Assembly (NCBI RefSeq): GCF_003015185.1
Contig: NZ_CP027860.1
Span: forward strand, 3,648,501-3,712,500
Length of the DNA: 64,000 bases
Direction: 5' to 3'
Origin: Ahniella affigens
GTDB taxonomy: Bacteria; Pseudomonadota; Gammaproteobacteria; Xanthomonadales; Ahniellaceae
Shown: positions 8,378-19,984 of the stretch, piece after piece
Numbering within the stretch: position 1 is the first letter of the stretch
Layout: the number at the start of each line of letters is the position of its first letter
The notes under the pieces: model-generated
Seen by the model: only the letters and a program-made list of their open reading frames with translations
Database searches by the model: none
What the model was told of the DNA's origin: nothing
Position numbers and translations under genes: made by a program

Positions 8378-9775
8378 TCAGGCACGCTTCAGGATCTTCG
8401 AAAGACCCAGGATAAACAAAATGGTCGCCACCAGCGTGATGAACATCAAGTGGATGTAATGGAGCGGCGACCAGACGAACGTAAACACCGCATAGAGTGC
8501 GGCGCCAAACACCAAGCCGAACCGCGCCGCCACGCCGAGCACTTTGTTGCCGAAAATCACGGCGACAAGGAAAATCGCGAGCACGGGCATCGAGTACAGT
8601 CCGTTCAGCTTCTGCAGCAGATCAATGATGCTGCGGGCATTGGCAAACAACGGCACCATCAAGACCGGCACGATTGTGTAGATCACGGCCACCCATTGGC
8701 CGATCCGCTTCATGTCGGCCTTGGGGTTCACGTACTTCACATGCAGGTCGCAGGTGTACAGGGCCGACGCGGAGTTCAGCGTGGAATTGAAGGTCGACAG
8801 CACGGCCCCGAAAATGACCGCTGCAAACGCACCCGAAAGCCACGGTGGCAGCACGGCTGCGACCAGCTTGCCATAAGCCTGGTCACCCACTGGACCAAAG
8901 AGCTTGTACGCGATCAACCCAGGCACAACGACGACAAACGGCAGCACAATCTTGAACGCCGCTGCGGCATAGATGCCCTTCTGGGCCTCGCGGACCGAGC
9001 CAGCAGCGAGCGCACGCTGCACAATCACCATGTTGGTTGCCCAGTAGAAAATGTGCACGAACACCATGCCGGTTAGCAGAGTGTGCCAGGGAATGTCCGA
9101 TTCATTGCTGCCAAACAACGCGACGCGCTCCGGCGGCAGACCACTCAGGTCGAAGCCGATGGCCTTGAATGCAAACCACGTGACGGTGAGGCCCATAATC
9201 AATAGCCCTACGCCGTTGTAGGTGTCGGAAATGGCGATCGCGCGCAAACCGCCAAACGCCGCATACAGAAAGCCTGCGACCGCAAACGCGATCGAGATCT
9301 GCACGATCGAGTACGGCAGATTGAACATCGACTTCATGAACACGGCGCCGGTGTACAACACAACCGGCAGCAGGATGAACAGATAACCAAGCAGGAACAG
9401 GACGGAGACCACGCTCCGGATACCAGCGTCCCCAAACCGACGTTCCAAGAGTTCGGTCGTGGTGGTGCACTGATAGCGGTAATAGAGCGGCACGAGGACA
9501 TGGGCGAGCGCTAAGAGTCCCGCAACGGCGCCAAACTCCCACCAAGCCACGACCAAGGCCTGCGCCCCGTTCATGCCGACAATCTGCTCTGCGCTGATGT
9601 TGGTCAGCAGCAAGGAGCCCGCCACGTAAGGCCAGGCGAGGCCGCCACCGGCCAGAAAATACTCTTTCGAGGCGTCCTTGGCATGCACGGCCTGGCGGCA
9701 TTTCCACCATGTCAGCACCGCGACGAGCGCGGTCAAACCCACAAACACGGCGGCTTGTGTTCCGAAGTCCTGCAT
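8378..9775 (-). CDS. Sodium:solute symporter, SGLT family
   Basis: Inner-membrane symporter of 465 residues with 12-14 hydrophobic segments. Near the N terminus it has the family pattern YFLAGGGLAWPYVAGSLL followed by TNISAEQIVGMNGAQA, as in vSGLT-type sugar transporters. The ATG at 9775 is preferred over the more distal open frame because GGGAGG precedes it by about seven bases. It is the first gene of the operon with the MFS and amylase genes, transcribed divergently from the alpha-glucosidase. Having two unrelated symporters side by side suggests one takes up glucose and the other maltodextrin; which is which is unknown. Confidence 0.87.
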   Translation of the reverse strand: MQDFGTQAAVFVGLTALVAVLTWWKCRQAVHAKDASKEYFLAGGGLAWPYVAGSLLLTNISAEQIVGMNGAQALVVAWWEFGAVAGLLALAHVLVPLYYRYQCTTTTELLERRFGDAGIRSVVSVLFLLGYLFILLPVVLYTGAVFMKSMFNLPYSIVQISIAFAVAGFLYAAFGGLRAIAISDTYNGVGLLIMGLTVTWFAFKAIGFDLSGLPPERVALFGSNESDIPWHTLLTGMVFVHIFYWATNMVIVQRALAAGSVREAQKGIYAAAAFKIVLPFVVVVPGLIAYKLFGPVGDQAYGKLVAAVLPPWLSGAFAAVIFGAVLSTFNSTLNSASALYTCDLHVKYVNPKADMKRIGQWVAVIYTIVPVLMVPLFANARSIIDLLQKLNGLYSMPVLAIFLVAVIFGNKVLGVAARFGLVFGAALYAVFTFVWSPLHYIHLMFITLVATILFILGLSKILKRA

Positions 9776-9892
9776 CCTGCCCTCCCGAGGCGTGTGCGTG
9801 ATAACAATTTGATTCAAGCGGGAGGCTGTTCTCTATGCAACCTTTCCCGCCCGACGGCGCTCAAACTATCGTCCCGGCGTGGTCGTTTGGCA

Positions 9893-9906
9893 TGAATACG
9901 TTTGCA
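9893..9906. promoter_or_regulatory. LacI-type operator, copy 2
   Basis: TGAATACGTTTGCA, identical to 904-917, lies 118 bases upstream of the symporter start (minus strand) and 71 bases upstream of the alpha-glucosidase start (plus strand). It could control both directions. TTTGCAGATTTGCAG just to its right repeats the half-site TTTGCA. Confidence 0.65.
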
Positions 9907-9976
9907 GATTTGCAGGCTGAAACGCGCGTTGGAATTAGGCTGTACGCAGGCTCGGAGGGACGCAAGGATTTTGCAC

Positions 9977-11650
<1,674 letters not shown>

Positions 11651-11663
11651 CCTCTTTTCAGGC

Positions 11664-11688
11664 AAAAAAAAGCCGCCCACAGGGCGGC
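11664..11688 (-). terminator. Minus-strand Rho-independent terminator
   Basis: GCCGCCC (11672-11678) pairs with GGGCGGC (11682-11688) around ACA. Eight A residues on the plus strand (11664-11671) give the T run on the minus strand. It would stop transcripts coming leftward from fghA across the repeat array. The same hairpin may also help end the glucosidase transcript. Confidence 0.8.
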
Positions 11689-11840
11689 GCAAACGCATGA
11701 AGTACCCATAGGTTAGGGCTCAACGCGCGGTGCGGCATCGGGCCAGAGGCTGAAATCGGCTGCAGAAAGTGGCCTGCGTTGCCTGCATCCCGCCGAATTC
11801 TGAAGAATCCGTGGTGCGCGGACAGTTTCGGCGCGACCCG

Positions 11841-12275
11841 TTCGCGGCTGAAGCCGCTCCCACAAAAGCCGCTCTGCGTGGGAGGGCCTTCAGGCCCGAA
11901 CCAAGCTAGCGGCAAGGCCTGTTTGCATTTTTGTAGGAGGGCCTTCAGGCCCGAACCAAGCTTGCGGCAAGGCCTGTTTGCATATTTGTAGGAGGGCCTT
12001 CAGGCCCGAACCAAGCTTGCGGCAAGGCCTGTTTGCATATTTGTAGGAGGGCCTTCAGGCCCGAACCAAGCTTGCGGCAAGGCCTGTTTGCATATTTGTA
12101 GGAGGGCCTTCAGGCCCGAACCAAGCTTGCGGCATGGCCTGTTTGCATATTTGTAGGAGGGCCTTCAGGCCCGAACCAAGCTTTCGGCAAGGCCTGTTTG
12201 CATATTTGTAGGAGGGCCTTCAGGCCCGAACCAAGCTTGCGGCGAGTTCCGTTCGCGGCTGAAGCCGCTCCTACA
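11841..12275. repeat. Seven-copy 55-bp tandem repeat flanked by REP hairpins
   Basis: The block GGGCCTTCAGGCCC recurs at 11884, 11939, 11994, 12049, 12104, 12159 and 12214, a period of exactly 55 bases. Each unit holds that hairpin plus a second one, CTTGCGGCAAG, and most end GCCTGTTTGCATATTTG. Copies differ at only a few positions. The array is bracketed by two copies of TTCGCGGCTGAAGCCGCTCC (11841 and 12252), itself a hairpin with GCGGCT/AGCCGC arms. A decayed partial unit follows to about 12325. There are no variable spacers, so this is not CRISPR, and no gene is present in 11651-12331. Confidence 0.93.
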
Positions 12276-12331
12276 AAAACCGCCTTTCGTAGTAAGGCCT
12301 TCAGCCCAAACCAAACTTACGGCAAAGCTAG

Positions 12332-13162
12332 CTACAACCGCAACGCCTCTGCATGAAACGCAATGTGCTCACCAATGAAACTCGCGATGAAGTAATAGCT
12401 ATGGTCATAGCCTTCCTGCATCCTTAGATCCAGTGGGTATCCGACTCGCTGGCAGGCTGCCTGCAACAATTCGGGCCGCAATTGCGTGTGCAGAAATTCG
12501 TCTGCGGTTCCTTGATCAATGCGCATCGGCACGTGCGCCTCGGCATTGGCCACTAACGCGCAGGCATCGTATGCCTGCCAAGTCGACTCATCAGGCCCCA
12601 GATAGGCCGCAAAGACTTTCCGCCCCCATGGCACCTGGGTTGGCGCCACGATCGGACTGAACGCCGACACACTTGCATAGGCGCGCGGATTCCGAAGTGC
12701 AATCGTCAGCGCGCCATGCCCGCCCATTGAATGCCCAAGGATGCTCTGCCGACCCGTTGTTCGAAAATTGGCGTCAATGAATGCGGGCAACTCGCGCTCG
12801 ACATACGCTGCCATCTGGTAGTGCGCAGCCCAGGGCGCCTCCGTAGCGTTGACGTAGAACCCGGCGCCGAGACCAATGTCATAGCCTTCCGCGTCCGCCA
12901 CGTCCGCCCCGCGCGGGCTCGTGTCTGGCGCAACGAGGATCACGCCATGCTCGGCCGCATAACGCTGCGCACCGGCCTTCGTGATGAAGTTCTGCTCGGT
13001 ACACGTCAAGCCACTGAGCCAGTACAGCACAGGGCAAGCGCTGGTTTCAGCCTGCGGCGGCAAAAACACCGCCACGTGCATCGTGCACCCAACACGCGCC
13101 GCCGCATGACGGATCACCAACTGCGTGCCGCGAAAACACCGGCGCCGTTCCACAATGTCCAT
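12332..13162 (-). CDS. fghA: S-formylglutathione hydrolase
   Basis: Cytoplasmic esterase-D-type hydrolase of 276 residues that releases formate and glutathione from S-formylglutathione, the second step of glutathione-dependent formaldehyde oxidation. The nucleophile elbow GHSMGGHGAL, an Asp in QGTADEF and the His in GYDHSYYF form the expected triad. The length matches the family. The ATG at 13162 lies eight bases after the frmA stop. A TTG at 13174 overlapping that stop is a weaker alternative. It forms an operon with frmA. Leftward transcripts would meet the terminator at 11664-11688. Confidence 0.94.
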   Translation of the reverse strand: MDIVERRRCFRGTQLVIRHAAARVGCTMHVAVFLPPQAETSACPVLYWLSGLTCTEQNFITKAGAQRYAAEHGVILVAPDTSPRGADVADAEGYDIGLGAGFYVNATEAPWAAHYQMAAYVERELPAFIDANFRTTGRQSILGHSMGGHGALTIALRNPRAYASVSAFSPIVAPTQVPWGRKVFAAYLGPDESTWQAYDACALVANAEAHVPMRIDQGTADEFLHTQLRPELLQAACQRVGYPLDLRMQEGYDHSYYFIASFIGEHIAFHAEALRL

Positions 13163-13170
13163 GGGCCCGC

Positions 13171-14382
<1,212 letters not shown>

Positions 14383-15405
14383 TCAACGTTTCACGTCTGC
14401 CTGCTCAGCCTGGATCCACGCCTCGATGTCACGTTCTGACGCGACCGGCATATCGCCCGGCACCGAATGCTTATGGGCACCGGCGGCCAACGCAAAATCC
14501 AGACATCGTTGCATGGGCCAGCCTTGCAACAGTCCGTGCAGAAAGCCGGAGGCAAACGCATCACCCGCGCCGATCCGATCCACAATGTCATCGAGGGTGT
14601 ACGGCGCCGATTGCAAAATCGTCCCATCGCGAAGCGCGAGCAGACCCGCCAGCTGCTGTCGGCCGGCCGACAACACGACGCGATGCGTACACGTGAACTG
14701 CTGCAGGTGCGGGAACGCCTGAAACGCGGTGACGGCGGCTTTGCGAAACTGTTGGTCGGCGCTGTCTGTGGTGTCGAATCGGGCGCCTAGCACCAGTTCG
14801 ATATCCCGTTGGCTGGCGAACAGCACATTGGCCTCTTGCATCATGGACCGCAGCAAGGCCGGTGCGTCGCCGTTCCAGACTTTCCATAAACTGCCACGAA
14901 AATTGCCGTCCATCGACAAGGAGCAACCGAGTCGTCTCGCGGCCTGTGCCGCCTCGATCGCGCATTGCGCGGCACGGGCGTTCAGCGCAGGCGTGACCCC
15001 AGACAGATGTACATGACCGACGTTGCGAAGCAGCGACGGCCAATCGAATTCGGCAGGATCGATGGCCGCGAACACACTACCCGCACGGTCGTAAAGCACC
15101 TCGCTCGCCCGGCGCATCGCGCCTTGCTCCAAAAAATAAAGACCCATCCGCCCAGGTTGCCGCCGAATCGGATCGGTATCGACCCCTTTGGCGCGCAACG
15201 CCGCCAGAACGAGATCACCCAACGCGTGATCAGGCAGCACACTGAGCATTTGCACCACATGGCCAAACTGCGCAAGCCCGGCCGCCACATTGGCTTCGGC
15301 GCCGCCCACCTGCAAGTCCAATTGGGCCGCTTGCGCCAAACGCGTGCGCGCCGGCGGCGCGAGGCGAATCAACAGTTCACCAAAACAAAGTATGGCGCGG
15401 CTCAT
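14383..15405 (-). CDS. kdgK: 2-dehydro-3-deoxygluconate kinase (PfkB family)
   Basis: Sugar kinase of 340 residues, expected to phosphorylate 2-keto-3-deoxygluconate to KDPG in uronate breakdown. The N terminus AILCFGELLIRL, the glycine-rich GGAEANVAAGLAQFG segment and the C-terminal PfkB signature DRIGAGDAFASGF with its catalytic Asp are clear. It is divergent from the pectin TonB receptor, and kduI/kduD in the same locus make its substrate. A KDPG aldolase (eda) is not in the window. It ends 96 bases before frmA on the same strand, so partial read-through into the formaldehyde genes is possible. Confidence 0.88.
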   Translation of the reverse strand: MSRAILCFGELLIRLAPPARTRLAQAAQLDLQVGGAEANVAAGLAQFGHVVQMLSVLPDHALGDLVLAALRAKGVDTDPIRRQPGRMGLYFLEQGAMRRASEVLYDRAGSVFAAIDPAEFDWPSLLRNVGHVHLSGVTPALNARAAQCAIEAAQAARRLGCSLSMDGNFRGSLWKVWNGDAPALLRSMMQEANVLFASQRDIELVLGARFDTTDSADQQFRKAAVTAFQAFPHLQQFTCTHRVVLSAGRQQLAGLLALRDGTILQSAPYTLDDIVDRIGAGDAFASGFLHGLLQGWPMQRCLDFALAAGAHKHSVPGDMPVASERDIEAWIQAEQADVKR

Positions 15406-15679
15406 GCTGCAAGCGTCCTTGAGTCGAAGTCGGTGAATGATGACGAAGCTGCGGCGTTTTGGTCAGCTCGAAACCAGCGAATGGTTCGACGGAATGCCTC
15501 GACGATCGCGAACCGACCATTCATGCTGCACTGCATCAGGCGTTTTTGTTCAGACATTCCAGACTCCTGAATTTTCACTTCTGTTAAAAATCAATTTGTT
15601 AGCACTACCAATTGGTCGACTTACGGGAAATTCACAAACCGCTTGTTGCTGCGCTGCGCTGTTTGATAGCCTTTTGTCC

Positions 15680-15689
15680 ACCGGTGTCA
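15680..15689. promoter_or_regulatory. Pectin-regulon operator candidate, copy 1
   Basis: ACCGGTGTCA, 97 bases upstream of the receptor start. It shares the core with three other sites in this locus (15715, 21441, 26614 on either strand). Central CCGG or CGG-type palindromes are typical of LacI-family operators. The right half GGTGTCA is well kept and the left half is weaker. A perfect palindrome ACCAATTGGT also lies nearby at about 15606-15615, of unknown role. Confidence 0.5.
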
Positions 15690-15714
15690 GGGCGAAAGTC
15701 GAGCATTCAATGCT

Positions 15715-15724
15715 ACCGGTGTCA
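15715..15724. promoter_or_regulatory. Pectin-regulon operator candidate, copy 2
   Basis: ACCGGTGTCA again, 35 bases after copy 1 and 62 bases upstream of the receptor start. Extended, CAATGCTACC / GGTGTCAATG matches at 7 of 10 positions as an inverted repeat. The divergent region 15406-15785 otherwise holds only the kdgK and receptor promoters. Confidence 0.55.
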
Positions 15725-15785
15725 ATGCGATCATACCTGCCAGCCGGATCGGGCTGGCTTGCTTCGGAGGGAGGACGTTGTCGTG

Positions 15786-18593
15786 ATGAACCAGAAAGAA
15801 CAAAAGGGTGGCTTGCAAATGCGCAGACTGTCGGTCGCGATTCTGCTGTGTCTGCCCTGGCTGGCAGCCGCACAGGATGCCGCAAAGGCTGACCCGGCAA
15901 GCGAAGCGTCCAAAGCCGAAGCGGCCAAGAAGGAAGATGCCCGCGAGCTTGAAGAGATCGTGGTGACCTACCGCGAAAGTCTGAATCAGGCGCTCGATGA
16001 AAAGCGTGAGCAGGTCGGTCAGGTCGATATCATCAAAGCCGAAGACATTGGCAAATTCCCGGACCTGAATCTGGCTGAGTCGTTGCAGCGCATTCCCGGC
16101 GTGGCGATTACCCGCGATGCCGGCGAGGGTCGCAACATCTCGGTGCGCGGCCTGGGCCCACAGTTCACGCGGATTCGCATCAATGGCATGGAAGCGCTCG
16201 CAACCGGTGGCGGCACGGACGCGTCTGGCGGCGTGAATCGTGGGCGCGGCTTTGATTTCAATGTGTTTGCCTCTGAATTGTTCAACAGCATTGCCGTGAA
16301 CAAGACCTCCAGCGCTGAAGTCGATGAAGGCTCGCTGGGCGCCACGGTCGATCTGCAGACGGCGCGTCCGTTCGACTATCCCGGCTTCACGGCCGTGGCG
16401 TCGGCCCAGGCGAGCTACGGCGATCTGTCTGGCGATGTTGACCCCCGTACGGCGGCACTGATCAGCAATACCTGGGCCGATGGCCAGTTCGGCGCGCTGC
16501 TCTCCATCGCGCAGAGTCAGCGTCATCTCGTGGAAGAAGGTCACAGCACCGTTCGCTGGAGCAGTTCGACTGCGAATGGCAACTTTGCGGCATCCTCACC
16601 TTTTGCCGCAGCGCGTGGCGCCGATGTGTTCCATCCGCGCCTGCCGCGTTATGGCGTGATCGAACATGACCAGGATCGCTTAGGTGCGACGCTTGCATTG
16701 CAATGGCAAGTCAGCGATGCCACGTTGCTGAACTTTGACGTGCTGCACGCCAAGTTTGATGCCACGCGCGGCGAAAACTTCCTGCAGGCTCAGAGCTTTT
16801 CGCGAGCCGGCAATGGTAAGCCACAAACCATCGTTCGCGATGGCGAGATCGATGAGCATGGCAATCTGGTTTACGGTGTGTTCGATAACGTCGATCTGCG
16901 TGCCGAGTCGCGTTACGACGAACTGACCACCCGATTTACGCAATACAACCTGGAGCTCGGACATCAGTTCAACGAGTCCTGGCGCCTTGATGCGATGGTC
17001 GGTGCGTCCGGCTCGAAGTTCCGGAATCCGATTCAGACTACCATCACGCTCGACCGTGCGAACGTCAACGGCTACAGCTACGACTATCGCAATGATGATC
17101 GCATGCCGATCTTCAACTACGGCTTCGATGTCACCGATCCGGCCAACTGGGGCTGGCTCAACACCGCGCCGAACAGCCAAGGTTCTGAGGTCCGTCTGCG
17201 CCCGCAAACGGCCGACAACGACTTCCACACGGCCCGTTTCGATCTGACGTTCGAACCGAATTACACCTGGAACTTCAAGGGCGGTCTGAGCTGGAAGGAC
17301 TACACGTTCGATACCACCGAGCTCCGCCGGACCTCGGAAACGTCGGTTCCCGGACTACCGGCCGGCAGTTCGTTGACCAACCTCACCCGTTTGATCGGCT
17401 TCAGCGATCTGAACGTTTCGGGCGGCACGCCGACGTCCTGGCTGATTCCGGATCTGGACGCGTTCGCAGACCTGCTCGACATCTATTGCAACTGTGGCAC
17501 GTTCCGCTTGTCGACAGACGCGGCACGAGGCAACAACAACAGCGTTGGCGAAGAATCGTTGTCGGGCTATCTGCAAGCGAACTTCCAAACCGAGCTGATG
17601 GGTCGCCCGTTCTCCGGCAGCTTTGGCGTGCGGCAAGTGGAGACCGATCAAAGTTCAACGGGCATTGGCGTGATCGCTGGAGCGGCGACGCTGATCACCG
17701 TGGATCGCAGCTACAGCGACACGCTGCCCTCGCTGAACTTGAAGTGGGACTTGAACGACGAGCTCGTGCTCCGGTTTGGCGCTGCGAAAGTCATGGCGCG
17801 TCCGGGTCTTGGCAATCTCGCACCGGGCGTGAATATCTCGGTGTCAGGTTCGTCACGCACGATCTCCGGCCAGAATCCGCTGTTGGAACCGTTCCGTGCC
17901 AAGACGTACGATCTGGGACTGGAGTGGTACTTTGCCGAAGAGTCGCTGTTGTCGGTTGCCTACTTCTACAAGGACATCGATAGTTTCGTGCAGACGACGC
18001 GTGCTACGGGTACGTTCGACCAGAATCCATTCGGTCTCCCCGACAGCCTGCGTCCGACCAACACCAATGCGACCGATTCGTGGGAATTCACGTTCCCAGT
18101 CAACACCCCTGGCGGCCCGCTGCGCGGCTACGAAATCTCGTATCAGCAGCCGCTCAGCTTCCTGCCTGGATTCCTCGCGAACACGGGTGTGCAGCTGAAC
18201 CACACCCATGTGTCGTCGAAGATCGACTACTTGACCGCGACGGGTGCACTCGCGGCGCGGGAGAACCTGACGGGCCTGTCGGAAGATGCATTCAACGCCA
18301 CGTTGTACTGGGAAGGCGAGCGCTTCGGCGCCCGAGTCTCGGCAGCGTATCGCAGCGACTATCTGACGACGGTCCCCGGCCGCGATGGCAACGACGTCGA
18401 AGGCACCAAGGGCACGACCACGTTCGATGCTTCGGCATCATACAAGTTGAACGACAAGGTTGAGTTCACGTTTGAAGGCCTGAATCTCAGCAACGAGTTC
18501 AATGACCAGTGGGTCGATTCGGAAGGTGATCGCGTCGTCGTGTATCACCAGACCGGTCGCGTCTACATTGTTGGTGTGCGTGTGAAGTTCTGA
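15786..18593 (+). CDS. TonB-dependent receptor for pectin oligosaccharides
   Basis: Outer-membrane receptor of 935 residues. The ATG at 15786 follows a GGAGGGAGGA stretch; a GTG one codon upstream is also possible. A signal peptide (RRLSVAILLCLPWLAAAQ), a short charged linker and the plug (EDIGKFPDLNLAESLQRIPG) follow. The barrel includes GAAKVMARPGLGNLAPG and the terminal aromatic GVRVKF. It belongs to the same TonB-Xanth-Caul subfamily as the receptor at 1060. It lies 12 bases ahead of the pectinesterase gene and beside kdgK, so oligogalacturonides are the likely cargo. Substrate is inferred from context. Confidence 0.88.
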   Translation: MNQKEQKGGLQMRRLSVAILLCLPWLAAAQDAAKADPASEASKAEAAKKEDARELEEIVVTYRESLNQALDEKREQVGQVDIIKAEDIGKFPDLNLAESLQRIPGVAITRDAGEGRNISVRGLGPQFTRIRINGMEALATGGGTDASGGVNRGRGFDFNVFASELFNSIAVNKTSSAEVDEGSLGATVDLQTARPFDYPGFTAVASAQASYGDLSGDVDPRTAALISNTWADGQFGALLSIAQSQRHLVEEGHSTVRWSSSTANGNFAASSPFAAARGADVFHPRLPRYGVIEHDQDRLGATLALQWQVSDATLLNFDVLHAKFDATRGENFLQAQSFSRAGNGKPQTIVRDGEIDEHGNLVYGVFDNVDLRAESRYDELTTRFTQYNLELGHQFNESWRLDAMVGASGSKFRNPIQTTITLDRANVNGYSYDYRNDDRMPIFNYGFDVTDPANWGWLNTAPNSQGSEVRLRPQTADNDFHTARFDLTFEPNYTWNFKGGLSWKDYTFDTTELRRTSETSVPGLPAGSSLTNLTRLIGFSDLNVSGGTPTSWLIPDLDAFADLLDIYCNCGTFRLSTDAARGNNNSVGEESLSGYLQANFQTELMGRPFSGSFGVRQVETDQSSTGIGVIAGAATLITVDRSYSDTLPSLNLKWDLNDELVLRFGAAKVMARPGLGNLAPGVNISVSGSSRTISGQNPLLEPFRAKTYDLGLEWYFAEESLLSVAYFYKDIDSFVQTTRATGTFDQNPFGLPDSLRPTNTNATDSWEFTFPVNTPGGPLRGYEISYQQPLSFLPGFLANTGVQLNHTHVSSKIDYLTATGALAARENLTGLSEDAFNATLYWEGERFGARVSAAYRSDYLTTVPGRDGNDVEGTKGTTTFDASASYKLNDKVEFTFEGLNLSNEFNDQWVDSEGDRVVVYHQTGRVYIVGVRVKF

Positions 18594-18605
18594 GTGACGT
18601 AGCCA

Positions 18606-19739
18606 ATGCGCCAGCACGCTGATCTCATCACTGCTGGCGCGTTGTCCCGCCGCTCCTTTATTGCTCTGCTCGGTCTAGCCATTGCCTGCAGACAATCCGC
18701 AGCATCCGTCCCTCCACTGGCGCGGGCGCCACGTTATGGTGCCGTGGTCTCGCGTAAACCGGATGATGCGGCTTTTGGGCCTTTGTTCGTTGACCTGGCC
18801 TCTGCGCTGGCCGCTGCTCCCCGCGGCGGCCAGCGCTATTTCATTTACCTCGCGCCTGGAATCTGGCGGGAAAAGATCCTAATCGAGCGACCGAACGTGA
18901 CGTTGGTCGGCGCAGGTCAGGATCAAACTTCGGTCGTAGTTGGCGACTCGGCTGGCTCGTTGGATGCGAATGGACAAGCGCTTGGCACGGCGGCCTCTGC
19001 CAGTGTCACCATCGCCGCGCCAGGCTTTGCCGCGCAGCATTTGACGATCGCAAACGACTTCGACTACGTGGGCGCCCGCAGACAGCTCGCTGCCGATCCA
19101 CGCGGTCCAAATGGTCTCCAGGCCGTCGCGCTGCGCCTGACCGATGCGGCTGCCAATGCGCGCTTGCAAGCGGTCACGCTCTGCGGTCACCAGGACACGC
19201 TGTGGGTCGAAGGCGGCGGTCATCGCTTCGATAGTTGCCGAATCGAAGGCAGTGTGGATTTCGTCTTTGGCGGCGGCACCGCGCTACTCAACGGCTGCCA
19301 GATTCATTCGCGATACCGCCCGGATGCTGGTGCCGCACAAGGTTGTGTGACCGCACCAAGCACCCCACGATCTGCGCCGCTTGGGCTGGTGTTTCGGAAT
19401 TGTCGGCTGACTGCTGATCGCAAGATTCAAGATGGCTCAGTGCATCTCGCGCGGGCTTGGCGTCCGACTCGGGACTTTACCGATGGTCGCTATGGTGATC
19501 CGGAGGCAGTCGGCATGGCAGCGTTCTTGAATTGTTGGATGGGCCGACACGTTCATCCCGATGCGTTTACGGAGATGAGCTACCAGGCAATCGATGGATC
19601 GCGGGCGTGGTTGACGCCGAATGAAGCGCGTTTCGTGCTGGACGGTGTTCGTGGGCCGGCGCGGTTTTCGGCGTTGGCTCAGCGCCCGTTGCAGGCCGAG
19701 TTGCGTTCGCACATCGATTTGCTTTGGCCTGATACTTAG
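18606..19739 (+). CDS. Pectinesterase (CE8), Tat-exported, possibly a lipoprotein
   Basis: Pectin methylesterase of 377 residues that removes methyl esters from homogalacturonan, opening it to pectate lyase. Family landmarks in order are the GHQDTLWVEGG strand, SVDFVFGGGTALL with the catalytic Asp, and the LARAWRP segment with the conserved Arg. The N terminus SRRSFIALLGLAIAC has the twin-arginine pair at residues 15-16 and a Cys at 28 after a hydrophobic stretch, so a Tat-dependent lipoprotein is possible, though the lipobox is imperfect (Ala at -3). It lies 12 bases after the TonB receptor and is probably co-transcribed with it. Confidence 0.9.
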   Translation: MRQHADLITAGALSRRSFIALLGLAIACRQSAASVPPLARAPRYGAVVSRKPDDAAFGPLFVDLASALAAAPRGGQRYFIYLAPGIWREKILIERPNVTLVGAGQDQTSVVVGDSAGSLDANGQALGTAASASVTIAAPGFAAQHLTIANDFDYVGARRQLAADPRGPNGLQAVALRLTDAAANARLQAVTLCGHQDTLWVEGGGHRFDSCRIEGSVDFVFGGGTALLNGCQIHSRYRPDAGAAQGCVTAPSTPRSAPLGLVFRNCRLTADRKIQDGSVHLARAWRPTRDFTDGRYGDPEAVGMAAFLNCWMGRHVHPDAFTEMSYQAIDGSRAWLTPNEARFVLDGVRGPARFSALAQRPLQAELRSHIDLLWPDT

Positions 19740-19830
19740 CGCTCAGCTAGTGTCCTGTCCCGCAAATAGCTTGTCGATTTGTAGCCTGTCGTTTTGCCTG
19801 GTCGCCTGCATAGACGCGTCGCAAGATTGG

Positions 19831-19970
19831 TTCGCGGCTGAAGCCGCTCCCACAAAAACCCTCGTTCCTACGCTTGCTGGCGGCAAGACTCGTTACCCTC
19901 TGTAGGCCTTTCGGTCATTGCGTGTTTGATGAGAGGGCCTGCAGGCCCGAATCAAGCTTGCGGCGAGCGA
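19831..19970. repeat. REP-like hairpin elements between convergent pectin genes
   Basis: A third copy of TTCGCGGCTGAAGCCGCTCC starts at 19831. At about 19933-19970 there is a diverged single unit of the 55-bp repeat (AGGGCCTGCAGGCCCGA then TCAAGCTTGCGGC). The elements lie in the 245-bp gap between the 3' ends of the pectinesterase and pectate lyase genes. They may act as transcription or mRNA-end barriers. Confidence 0.75.
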
Positions 19971-19984
19971 TCTCCGAGCGCGAC

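Noticed and set aside
11841-12275. CRISPR array
   Set aside because: The units are contiguous 55-bp tandem repeats with no unique spacers and no cas genes nearby.
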